A DNA stretch of 17,959 bases from Periconia sp. R9002 (taxonomy: Eukaryota; Ascomycota; Dothideomycetes; Pleosporales; Periconiaceae): contig JAMAHW010000201.1 of NCBI GenBank assembly GCA_023627715.1, positions 1 to 17,959 on the forward strand, read 5' to 3'. Both the position numbers and the translations under genes were made by a program. This document shows positions 1 through 8,532 of the stretch, in pieces. Positions within the stretch are counted from its first letter, which is position 1, and each line of letters opens with the position of its first letter. The notes below the pieces were generated by a model. That model was given only the letters and a program-made list of their open reading frames with translations. It had not been told where the DNA came from and did not search any database.

Positions 1-102
1 ACATCCTCCAAGCTCAGCGCTGCCCACTCTGCCTCTATACGTTGTCGTAACTCTGCAAAGGTACGTGGCGATCTCTTGCCTACCCTCTGCTTCAGCACCC
101 GG
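1..102 (-). pseudogene. Tc1-type transposase, C-terminal fragment (runs off left edge)
   Basis: Read on the minus strand from about 102 down to 1, one frame gives VLKQRVGKRSPRTFAELRQ followed by RIEAEWAALSLED. This matches the pattern seen just after the catalytic Glu of Tc1/mariner transposases, where ENVWxxLK is followed by a basic stretch, an aromatic, and an EEW-like motif. Nothing upstream of it (positions above 105) resembles the rest of a transposase. The homology starts at the residue where the transposase at 3757-4743 loses its own C-terminus. The fragment continues beyond the window, so its length is unknown. It could be a separate degenerate copy or the displaced end of the other element. 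Confidence 0.6.
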
Positions 103-305
103 CGGCACGACGAAGCTAAACACCCTATTATGGGTTACTCAGTAATTAAAAATCTTAACGCTTAGACTTTAATAACTATCAAAAGTGCTTTCTTCTTCGC
201 AACTGATTGGTGTAATCAGTCACGGTATCAACACTGATCTGAATCTCAGGTAACGTCCTTGGCTGGGTTCGTGCTCACAGGTAACTACTGGTCACATTAC
301 TATAC

Positions 306-547
306 TATTAGTAAGAGTATATTATCGTGCTCCCAATTCGAAGCTGTATAGAGGACGTTGCTAAATTCTTTCCCCCCAGCAGCCATCTTGCATCGTGGTT
401 GGCTCAAAAGGTATACCGGCTCCCCACCCGGGCATACAGCAAAGTCGTCAGGTCTAAGGACACCGACGACTGAACACGATCAAGACACATCATTAACCAC
501 ATTAGTCTTATCATGGTGAATTACCACAAACTACCTCAAATCTGATA
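306..547. repeat. Dispersed repeat, copy A (solo-LTR-like or SINE-like)
   Basis: Positions 395-547 align over their full length with 7530-7680 in the same orientation, at roughly 80 percent identity by eye and with about two bases of indel. Many differences are C/T or A/G. Weaker similarity continues upstream: 304-324 resembles 7489-7508 (ACTRTTAGT then GTATATT), after which copy A carries about 45 extra bases. If the ends are those of copy B (TGTTAG at the left, TGACA at the right), copy A reads TATTAG and TGATA, so both ends would be transition-mutated. A TATAC occurs at 301-305 and again at 552-556, a possible but unproven target duplication. An A-box-like TGGCTCAAAAGG sits at 398-409, so a tRNA-derived SINE is an alternative. 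Confidence 0.8.
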
Positions 548-1236
548 GATATATACTTTGACTACCTTTAGCCCCTCTAGCGGGAATTACCCTTTCTGGC
601 CCATGATTGGCTAGGAGCTCCTGGACAACTTTAGCATTGGGCTAGCCCCAATTAGTGAATCTTGCAAGCGTCCTAATTGTATGGTGGTCCGGCACTCTCT
701 AGAACCCCGCATTCTCTCGGCGGGGGGTTCGCGATAGCCGAGGCTCTCACGAGCTCTCGCACATCGCCTTCAATTTCAGCCAGAGAGGTCCGATTTATGA
801 GATAAGTTCCTGCTCCCCAGTTAGCTCCACGTCGAATATAATCTCTGTCATCTGGCATCAGCATCTTTGCGCAGCCCCTCACAGCACCGCCCCATTCGAA
901 ACATCAACCGTAATGGCCTCCCCAATCTTCCTAGTACCACCATCCTCTAAAACAGTCAATGTCCGCATAATTGACACTACGACCTCTATCTACATTCCCA
1001 TGTGGGCCGTCTGACCGCTGCTCTGGTGTCCTGATATCTCTCTAGTGTGAAAATGCGAGAACGCTACGTCCGATCAGGCAACGGGCGTCGGGAGATCACC
1101 TCTTTGCCAAGCTTTGCCAAGCAACAACAAATACTGTTTTGGCCGGCAAACCACACCCACCACATTCATCAATCCTACTGCTGCACACACTGTCATAGCC
1201 CCATCGCCTCCGCCATTGTTATTTACTGCCAACGAG
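548..1236. other. No confident gene; possible decayed coding on minus strand
   Basis: No complete gene is visible. On the minus strand 882-673 is open for about 70 codons from a non-ATG start and reads like protein (for example GANWGAGTYLINRTSLAEIEG). An adjacent frame upstream, about 1000-885, is also open and contains an ATG (MRTLTVLEDGGTRKIGEAI). The two frames do not join without a frameshift, and I do not recognise a family. It may be a gene remnant or chance. Positions 1053-1236 are open on the plus strand but have low-complexity His/Thr content and look like non-coding leader of the next gene. Confidence 0.3.
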
Positions 1237-2681
1237 AAGACCACCCAGATCTCCTCCTGGCTCGAGGAACGCCCCCAGCAGACGAAGCACGCTGGCTGAT
1301 GAAGCGCAAGCGTGCCATTTCAGAGCCCAGCGTACACCAGTTCTCCTCCATGCCCGCACATCGTAGTATCAGTCCTAGTAAGCGTCGGCGGCGGGCTTCA
1401 GATGACTTGCAACCGGAGCAGAGCGCATCGGCTGTCAGGACAGATGACCGCCCACTCATCCTGGATAGTTCAACTACTTTTTGCCCGCCCGGCAGTCGCG
1501 TGGGCGCTTCGACACTACGACGCAGCAATAGCCCATTTCGTGAAACAATTGCTACGTTGAGAGTAGCATCGCCTCCGATAACGACGGAACCGCTGGGCGG
1601 ACTGGAGTCAGCGCCTCCTGCGCAGGTTATGGCCGTAGTGGCGCGACTCGAGAACGGACTGGATCAGGGCTGGATACCGGAGTGGCTTGAAGTGCGTATA
1701 AGGATGTAGCCGTTCAATATCACTGCTCAATTTAGCTGATCTGTCTCAGGAATCAGTCAAAGCCGATACATACATCGGATTCTAAAGATTCAAGCCTATC
1801 GCATTCAGCAATGCCGCCACCCGCGATCTCTCCGGTCCTGACCTTGACCCCGCTGCCCGTGCCGAATTAGAATACACCCTGAGAAAAGTGAAAAAGATAT
1901 TTAAGAAAGCACTGCATTGCCAAACAAGAGGCCGTGACGAGAATGCATGGTACGATGATGTGGTTAGGCCGATGGTGAGGCTGGCCCTCCGGCTGTATGC
2001 CAAGGGCAAACTCTCTATTCAGAGTGTGTGTTTCAACCCTAAACGCCCTGCTTGAAGACATCGACAGGCTAACGGGATTGATATGGCAGACAGTCTCAGA
2101 ACGTCGACGTCGAGTTCCTCTCGCGCCCCCACAATGCATTGGGCAAGCAGCGGATCCTTGACCGGAAGGCTGACTATACCCTCTCGTACTCGCCCGATGC
2201 GTCGCCTTTCGAAGCTTTGTATGCACAACTTCTCCAGCATGGGAATCAGGGCGTTAGTCATACGACTGACGCCTTCACCAAAATCACAGCCGTCTTCTCC
2301 GGTATGGAGGTCAAGCCGTCCAACGGCGACAAACTTGGGGCCGAATATCAGCTTAGCATATGGATGGCCGCGAGCCTGCGCAAGAAGGCGGAGCTAGGAC
2401 GACGTGCTGGCCTGCCGGACACAGCTTGTCTCGTGGAGTCTGGCTTCACTGTCGTGGGACATGAACTGTATTTTTATATAGCGTACATGGACTCTGGACA
2501 AGGCGGCGCTGTGCGTATTCTGGAGTTCGGCAACGCCGCAACTAGTGGTATGTCAGGCGCTTTCAAACAGCTGAGGATGTGGCGGAACGTTATAGAATAC
2601 GGCCTCGATGAGGGTGTGAACGGATTTTGGGGCGGATTCCTGAAGCCTGTGTTGACAAGATTGGCGACTGGTGACGATTAG
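1237..2681 (+). pseudogene. Fungal PD-(D/E)XK nuclease-like protein, probably decayed
   Basis: The family is the fungal PD-(D/E)XK nuclease-like group (Pfam PDDEXK_12 type), usually about 400-480 residues with a Pro/Ser/Arg-rich N-terminus. Segments seen: an N-terminal SSWLEERP; KRKRAISEPS and SPSKRRRR; WIPEWLE; AFSNAATRDLSGPDLDP; a helical KVKKIFKKAL; DENAWYDDVVRPMVRLAL; the putative active site DRKADYTLSY and FSGMEVKPSNGDK (Asp plus ExK) followed by AEYQLSIW; then YGLDEG and FWGGFLKPVL. A good intron removes 2026-2099 (GTGTGT, CTAAC, CAG) and another 1692-1749 (GTGCGT, GCTGAT, CAG). Damage: the expected start codon position (1237) reads AAG, the N-terminus changes frame near 1290, and TAA at 1783-1785 interrupts the second exon. 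A rescued form could start at ATG 1299 and splice 1692-1794, giving about 401 residues. Family call is strong; pseudogene status is less certain. Confidence 0.75.
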
Positions 2682-3697
2682 GGTGTGGTAGACACAAGAA
2701 GTGTATATGACATGAGGGCCGATAGCGTGTCTACGGGTCTGGGTGAAGGCCATATAATGACGAGCGGAGTTCCACATCTGCCTTAAGCGTACTACTCTAC
2801 CTTGAAAGGTCTTTGTAAACTTGCTGGTCTCACGTGATTTTGTTAATAAGGGACTGGTGCAAACAAAAATTGGAGGTCTGGATGAAGATAGTAAGATACC
2901 TGTTCATCAGCTCCGTGGATTTCTTGGCGTAGTAGTGGGTAAGATTCACGAAAGAGAGTTGCTCAGTTAGGATCTGATCCCCTCTTGTGTGAAGAAGAGG
3001 AAGCAACCAGACGCCTTGTGAAGAGATGGTATCTGGTGATGAAGCAAGATTCATTCAGCTAAAGGAGAGAGCAGCAAAGCGTATAACGAAGGATGTCCCA
3101 CACTATGCAAACTCGTGAATACCAAAGAGCGTCATCGCAAGCTTCGATTTATGAATGATAGCTCGTTGCATCAAATTCATTACAAAATCAGTCCCAATAT
3201 TTAAACGCCTCTTACAGCGCCTCGCACGTCGCTTATAAGTTGATTCTTGGTTTTCACTTCTTATTCAGCGCATTCCAGTTCCTATGTTTCAACATGGTAT
3301 GTCGTGTGTATTGGCATACTGCATGCCCCGCGATCATACTGCTGTTGCTATCAGATCTTCACTCCGCATGTACAATTCTCGCCATGCACCGCATTTTTCT
3401 TCTTCTGATCATGCTCTGAGTTAATCTACGAGGCAGCATATCGTAGAGAGATAAGCTCTTCATGTAGCTTATGAGAATGCAAGATTTCTTGGCACCAATC
3501 TTGCTGTTCGGGCTTGACCGAAAGGTGTGTATCGTGATGGCGATGTATGTGCACAGCCACCTCGCCTCCATTGGGGCCCTGTAGGCTACAGTCCTTACAT
3601 CTTACATGCAGATCGTAGCTTACCACAATCGTGACTTGAGCGTTAGAAGAACACTTGTCAGCCATGGAAACATCACAGAATGCAAGAGAACAAGCGC
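2682..3697. other. Intergenic, only doubtful small ORFs
   Basis: No recognisable gene. Two small ORFs begin with ATG. Minus 3054-2830 gives 74 codons, unrecognised, with a possible GTATCT splice donor inside. Plus 3294-3419 gives 41 residues with two hydrophobic stretches (AIILLLLSDL and FLLLIML), lying about 60 bases after a TATAA at 3234-3238. GTATGT directly after that ATG could instead be a splice donor. Neither has support beyond being open. Confidence 0.35.
3426..3665 (-). CDS. Possible small hypothetical protein (79 aa)
   Basis: An intact ORF starts at ATG 3665 in a favourable context (CCATGGCT) and ends at 3426. It contains a CKDC pair, a His-rich patch (HIHRHHDTH) and a second Cys near the end (DWCQE), but no signal peptide or membrane segment. 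I do not recognise a family. A GTAAGC inside it (minus strand, shortly after codon 13) could be a splice donor, so the single-exon reading is uncertain. It lies just left of, and partly inside the flank of, the degenerate Tc1 element, in the opposite orientation. It may be a chance ORF. Confidence 0.25.
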   Translation of the reverse strand: MADKCSSNAQVTIVVSYDLHVRCKDCSLQGPNGGEVAVHIHRHHDTHLSVKPEQQDWCQEILHSHKLHEELISLRYAAS

Positions 3698-4857
3698 ACA
3701 GTGTCTATAAATGCACTCAAAGACGTAACTGTTCCTCTCGCGCGAATGAATCGAACATGCCTCATATCGCTTGGAAAATGCGCAGGTAACGTATTCTGCG
3801 ACCATCAGAATTGAACCGCGATCCGTCTCGCCGTTCAGGGACCAGGTTGACGTATAAGCAACGCTGTCGCATATTTACACTTCATAATCTGATGGCCTGG
3901 CCTGCAGAGCCGATCGCTACGATCATGGGACTGCCCCGAACGACAGTCCAATCTGTGCTCAAGTCCAGGTCTGAAACACCAGAGATGCCTGCTGGGCGAA
4001 GACCTGCAATTACTGACGAGATTCGGGAACGTCTCATTTCTCGCGCGACTCTCGATGCTGCTCACCGTCGGATGCCCTATAAGCAGATCGCTCAGCTAGA
4101 AGGCATCACGGCTGGACGAAAAGCGTTGGTGGCAGCATTCAGAAAAGAATCGTATGGGCGCCATGTCGCCACCTCCAAACCATGGCTAACAGGGGCACAG
4201 AAGCAGGTGCGCATGGCGTGTGCAACAGAGCACGCAGACTGGAAGCCTGAGCAGTGGGCTCAGGTCATATGGACAGATGAGTCCTCGTTCTCGACTGAAA
4301 GCTTTGGAAGGACCTATGTTACTAGGCGGCCAGAAGAGAAGTATGACCGGGCTTGCTGTCCTCCGAAGTTGAGGACCCACGCTTCCTGGACAATCCACGG
4401 CAGCATTTCTGCGTTCGGAAGAGGCCCGATGGTAGTTTTCGAGAAGGAATGGGGCAGGATCACTGGGCAAGTGTACAGAGAACGGGTGCTCCCTTGGGTG
4501 TACTGTTTCATGGACTGGGTAGCGCATCACCCCCAGAACCACCTAGAGCATGCCATTCTGATGGAATATTGTGCCTCTTCACATACAGCCAAGTTCACCA
4601 GACGGCTTCATGAGATTAACAACATAAATAGAATGAGCTGGCCTGCCAACTCTCCCGATCTGAATCCGATCGAGAACGTGTGGCGGCTCTCCAATCTATT
4701 TCCAAAATCCGTACCACCAATTAATAAACGCAGGATTCTGTAAACCCAAACAATCTTTTCGCCAATCAGACGACCAACAGAAGCCTCCAGAGGTCGGCTC
4801 CATTTCATGGAGCAGGTATTCTTCTAGCGCTTTATGCACCTCTATGTACACATCACT
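3698..4857 (+). mobile_element. Degenerate Tc1/mariner element
   Basis: The element is defined by the transposase at 3757-4743. Candidate terminal inverted repeats are 3698-3722 (ACAGTGTCTATAAATGCAC then TCAAAG) and, on the opposite strand, 4857-4830 (ending GAGGTGCATAAAG). They match at about 15 of 23 positions, share the TGCA..AAAG core typical of fungal Tc1 elements, and bracket about 1.16 kb, the usual size. The match is weak, so the ends are provisional and no clean TA duplication is assigned. Mutations in the transposase mean it cannot move itself. Confidence 0.5.
3757..4743 (+). pseudogene. Tc1-type transposase, inactive and truncated
   Basis: A DDE transposase of the Tc1 group would bind the element ends, then cut and paste it. 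Seen in order: an N-terminal helix-turn-helix region (TYKQRCRIFTLHN to PRTTVQSVLK), first catalytic Asp in VIWTDESSF (GAT 4276-4278), the second-Asp site in LMEYCASSHTA, and third catalytic Glu in SPDLNPIENVW (GAG 4672-4674). The second-Asp codon is TAT (Tyr, 4567-4569); its spacing to the Glu is exactly 34 residues, so the site is identified securely as mutated. The likely start is ATG 3757, but TAA at 3787-3789 interrupts codon 11; after it the frame is open to 4743. The C-terminal 40-50 residues are replaced by unrelated sequence after ENVWR (about 4687). Loss of a catalytic Asp, a nonsense codon and truncation all argue it is dead. Confidence 0.9.
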
Positions 4858-5073
4858 TGGTATCAAATTAATTATGCGGAATCGTAGGAGGCAGTGACAC
4901 GAAGAATAGAGAGCTATAACAAACGGGGGATATGTAATGAACCTTTAGTAAGAGTTGACGGAGCGCATAGTTTGTACGTTTGACCGAGAAGAATCACATA
5001 AAGGAACGTAAGAGGCCCCCAATCCCGCCTCTCTCAGTCCACATTCACATAGTATCCGAGGGTCAAGTCAAAG
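4744..5073. other. Intergenic and leader of the ISG12-like gene
   Basis: Holds the presumed right end of the Tc1 element (to about 4857) and then the presumed promoter and leader of the gene starting at 5074. No ORF, tRNA or clear TATA box is supported. Confidence 0.4.
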
Positions 5074-5571
5074 ATGGGGCAAAAAGTCTCTTTCATCCAA
5101 ACTTGTGCCGTCCGTGTCAAAAATATGTTTCTTGAATTTACAAGGAGAATTCTCCCGCCTGTTGGCCAGTATGTTGCTGCACATCCAATACGCTCTATGT
5201 TCCATATATTCAATTCTCTTTTCTTCCTTGCTCCAGGAATTGCACTTGCGCCCTTGCTAGGTGCCCTCGGTTTCACCAGTGTAGGAGTGGCTACGGGTGA
5301 GTTCCTTGTCCATTCTCGTCTCTAATATCTTGCTAAGATATTTACATCAGGCTCCATTGCCGCTGGAATACAATCTGGAATCGGATCAGTAACTGCTGGG
5401 AGCGTGTTTGCAGCTTTGCAGTCAGCCACGGTAGGAAGCTATGAATATAGACCAAAATTACTCTAACACCGTATGATACAGACTGGCGGATATGGAGGTG
5501 CTGTGATTGCAGAGGCCGCACGAAATGCAATAATAGTGATTGAGGGAACTTATGCCATTGTCAGACGCTGA
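5074..5571 (+). CDS. ISG12/IFI6-IFI27-like small membrane protein
   Basis: Three exons: 5074-5296, 5351-5430 and 5482-5571. The introns are 5297-5350 (GTGAGT...CAG) and 5431-5481 (GTAGGA, CTAAC, CAG). The product is 130 residues, close to the usual 100-140 of the family. Residues about 46-68 form a hydrophobic segment (FNSLFFLAPGIALAP and LLGALGF), followed by the family's Gly/Ala-rich core: GFTSVGVATG, SIAAGIQSGIGSVTAGSVFA, ALQSATTGGYGGA. This closely resembles the core of animal IFI27/ISG12 proteins, which sit in mitochondrial or other internal membranes and have been linked to apoptosis. The role in fungi is unknown. There is no signal peptide. The core is contiguous only after splicing, which supports the gene model. 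Neighbours are a dead transposon on the left and a convergent membrane protein gene on the right. Confidence 0.9.
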
Positions 5572-6262
5572 TGAGGCTTGAAGTTACTCTTTTCGGTCCC
5601 ATATTTGAGTCGAACAAATAGAAAGGTAATTAAGATGATATGTTCTCTGGGTGGATATGGTAGAATACTGAGGCGTGATGGCTAGTTCAAATTAGTGCGG
5701 TCAAGCGACCATGACTAGTGCGAATAGAGATGAGATTTCGTCGTTGTTTTGAACAAAGATTCTGCAAAACTTCATTCCCTTTTTGGAATTTTCATTGAAC
5801 AATGAACTATTATGCGGCATAGAGATCACAGTCTATCATCATGACTAGGATTGGTATAGCCCGTTCCACCCGCGTGTTGGCAAAAGTTCCCATAGCATGC
5901 ATGCAAAAGAATTGTATGGCCATACAGCACATTACGCTAGCCGTTAACTAACCTGTTTTGTTACCAACACTCTACACTGCAATATAAGGCCTACTCATAA
6001 ACGGTTGGAGCTTGAACTTACACTAGAGGCATGGAAGGCTCCCTAGGCGTGAATGTATCAATTCAAAGATGCAATCATCTGAAGGCTGTAATTCAGGGTC
6101 TGAGTTATATCATTTTGATCAATATTGTATACAGCATACAACATGCCATTAATACACATGGAGGCACGCTTGACTAGAGTGGATGTTTAAAGATCACTTT
6201 AAGGCTTCTACGTAAATCTAGCTACTTGATCCATATACATCCTTTAGTAAGATGTTAAGCAT
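5572..6262. other. Intergenic, nothing identified
   Basis: About 690 bases between two convergent genes. AT-rich, with scattered stops in all frames and short palindromes such as GCATGCATGC near 5895. No gene, tRNA or repeat match to the rest of the window was seen. Confidence 0.5.
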
Positions 6263-7025
6263 CTAATATTCTCTCTCTTCGTCCCCCCTCAATGTCGTCT
6301 CCTCGTTAATTCTTTCTCCTACGTCCCCCCCTTCCACAGCTTCTCCGGCCTCAATTTCGCCCACTGTGTCTCCTCGGCAATTAATTGCTTTCCATAATGC
6401 CTCTCTCTGCCACCTCATCGCTTGCCTGTATCTCCAGTATGTCCCCGGGAGAAACGTTTTAAAGAACCAATGCCCAATGGGTAGAAGTAGAGTACCACTC
6501 CAAATCATTAGCGGCATTGTGACCCGGAGGCTCACTAAAACATTCTGCCAATCGAGGGAAAGTACGCCCGCGAAGATAAAGTATGAGTAGCCGTCAATAA
6601 GATCGATGTCTTCCGTATGTAGGGAATTGAATCTGAATATGCCGAACACGAAGGATATAAGCGAGAGGAAGAAGAAGGGCATGCTAGGGCAGAGCACACA
6701 GTAGGGTGTTATTGCCTATATTCGGGGCCATCAGTATGGTTGTGTAATCTGTAGGTTCATATATAGGAGAGAAGAGATGAAGCCGGGAAGAGCTTACAGT
6801 TAGTAGAGCATCAAGATCATCAGTCTTGCAGATATACGATGTGGTCGAATTTGCATTGCTGAATGAGGTTTGTGGGGCAACCGCTCTGGGTACAGCTGAT
6901 GTGGGGGTGGAGTCGTAATGTGAGATTGCGATCGCGCAATAGAAGGTTATGATTGCAATGATGAGTTGGCAAAGGGAGGTATAGACTGTGAGATTTCTTC
7001 CTTGGATGCTCTCGTCTTGGGACAT
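6263..7025 (-). CDS. Hypothetical multi-pass membrane protein (226 aa)
   Basis: Two exons on the minus strand, 7025-6798 and 6715-6263. The intron 6797-6716 has GTAAGC at the donor and TAG at the acceptor and keeps the frame (phase 0). The start is the ATG at 7025 (MSQDESIQGR); no in-frame ATG lies upstream before a stop. The product has a hydrophobic segment near residues 19-36 (LCQLIIAIITFYCAIAIS), a 45-residue polar loop with an NST sequon, then segments near 86-104 (PSMPFFFLSLISFVFGIF), 119-131 and 142-162, and a charged, Glu/Gly-rich C-terminal tail. This suggests about four membrane spans with the tail on one side. I do not recognise the family. It converges with the ISG12-like gene. 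The architecture resembles many lineage-specific fungal membrane proteins. Confidence 0.7.
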
Positions 7026-7490
7026 TTCAGCAGGGTTGGCCAGTCTCGGCACCGGATGCGATATTGGCTGTCTGGATATTAGTGGCCAATTAGTGAGCTA
7101 TTGGCCATCTTACCACTTACTATTAATTATGTTTTGGGCCAGCGCATGTGTTGAGACTGCTAGGGATGATGCTATCGTAGTTGTAGAGTTGACGGTAGAA
7201 GCTGGCGAAGGAATTCACTGCTAATTCTGCCTTTTAAGGTCCCCCCTATACAAGCCACACCAGCCATAGGTTTACCCGCATAGCCATAGTTAACTAGGGT
7301 CAGCTTGCTAGTAATAATGGACAGATTAGTTAATGGTCAGCGTAATATACTGTACGGCCATGCGATTACGTAGGCAAGTAGAAGGTTTAGCGCTAGCCGA
7401 AAGCAACAAGGTTTGTAGCCCGGCAAGCTAAGTCCGTGGCTCGTTAGCCTACGGCACTGCACCCCCCTAGCTGCAGGTGTCAGATAGTAC
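7026..7490. other. Intergenic, presumed upstream region of the membrane protein gene
   Basis: About 465 bases with no supported gene. The open stretch on the plus strand at 6988-7224 is a shadow of the minus-strand first exon plus its upstream sequence. Confidence 0.4.
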
Positions 7491-7680
7491 TGTTAGTCAA
7501 GGTATATTCCTAGAGTACGTCCACATGATGTGGTTGGCTTAAAGGGTATACCGGCTCCCCACCGGGGTATACAGCAAAGTTGTTAGTTCTAAGGACACCG
7601 ACGACACAACACAATATACACATCATCAACTACATGAGCATCATTATAGTGAATCATCACAAACTACCTCAAATCTGACA
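7491..7680. repeat. Dispersed repeat, copy B (solo-LTR-like or SINE-like)
   Basis: This is the second copy of the element at 306-547. It begins TGTTAG and ends TGACA, so it has the TG...CA ends expected of an LTR, at 190 bp. It contains a near-perfect hairpin: GTATACCGG (7547-7555) facing CCGGGGTATAC (7562-7572). An A-box-like TGGCTTAAAGGG (7534-7545) and a weak B-box-like GTTCTAAGGAC about 50 bases on leave a tRNA-derived SINE possible. No gag-pol genes lie between the copies, so they are not the two LTRs of one element. No clear target duplication flanks this copy. Confidence 0.8.
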
Positions 7681-8532
7681 CTTTCAACTACGGATAGACG
7701 CGGATATAAAGTGCGGGGACACGCATTACTGGGAGAAGGATGAATCTTTCACTTCTTTCTATCGAAAATCTGACAGAGGTGCGTTTCCCTATACTAGGGC
7801 TCTACTACTGGGCTAATGCTCGCACAAAGTTGGCTCAACTTCCATAAAGCGTCTGTGTCCGTAAAATCTTTTTTCAACTTCCGAGTAATGGGCCGTGCAT
7901 ACATTATCATTCCTACTGACCCCTCTGTGGACCAAAACACCTTGCTTTTCGGCTTGCAGTAATTGGGAATGCGGTTGTTCAGTATAGGCTGGTACGTATC
8001 GAAGCGTGCAGCGCGGATACTCAGCTCCGGCACCAGCAATAACCGTGACAGTAAGTATTAGTGCGTTCTCATCTATTCTTCATGGGCCGCACGCGCAGCT
8101 TCTATTGGTCACTCTGTTAAAAAGCTATTGGTGCATTCTTCTCCGCGGGAGCAAGGTGGGCTGCAAGAAGGGGAGGAGCGTGTAGCTGTTTGTAGCAGAA
8201 GAATGGGCGGCACCTACTCTGGCGCCTAACAGACGACAGACATTAGTTAAGCTACGACGGAAATATTACGCAGTTCGTGTGGGGCTGTTCCAAACTAGAC
8301 GTTTCCAGGACGCCGTTTCCAGGGCTTGTGCCCACAAGTATGTATCAAAGCAAATATACGATGCGAATATATGAGGTCGTGGCATAGAACAAGCTAGAAG
8401 AAATTGTTGCAGACAATGTTGTAACCCTTGCTTCTCTTACTAATAACGCCCTGGAGAAGTTCAACCTAAAACGAAGTTACCACGCCTAATCTCTATTCTT
8501 CTTGTTCTCCTGTTACTTGTATTCCTTATATC
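7681..8532. other. No assignable gene; stretch open in several frames near 7800-8050
   Basis: Between about 7794 and 8050 three different frames are unusually open. Minus 8039-7794 gives 81 codons (non-ATG start, with TYQPILNNRIPNYCKPKSK). A second minus frame gives about 80 codons (with VPAYTEQPHSQLLQAEK). A plus frame from ATG near 7816 gives 47 codons (with VMGRAYIIIPTDPSVDQNT), then a TAA, then stays open up to a consensus GTAAGTATT donor at 8051. I recognise none of them and cannot choose. From 8060 to 8532 nothing is supported except the pyrimidine-rich leader just before the BTB gene. Confidence 0.3.

Noticed and set aside
1223..1528. Minus-strand ORF of 101 codons opposite the PD-(D/E)XK gene
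   Set aside because: Arg/Ser-rich shadow of the basic N-terminal region on the other strand.
1223..1709. Single continuous exon from the first open codon (about 1053) as the true N-terminus of the nuclease gene
   Set aside because: The 1053-1298 part is His/Thr low-complexity text, while another frame holds the family-like SSWLEERP, so the long start is unlikely.
1867..2261. Two long minus-strand ORFs over the nuclease gene
   Set aside because: They are antisense to recognisable family motifs on the plus strand and match nothing.
3294..3419. 41-residue hydrophobic ORF
   Set aside because: Too short to separate from chance, and GTATGT directly after its ATG may be a splice donor.
4186..4542. 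118-codon minus-strand ORF
   Set aside because: Antisense of the transposase catalytic domain, which is clearly coding on the plus strand.
306..7680. The two dispersed repeats as paired LTRs of one retrotransposon
   Set aside because: The 6.9 kb between them holds unrelated genes and a Tc1 element, with no gag, protease, reverse transcriptase or integrase motifs.
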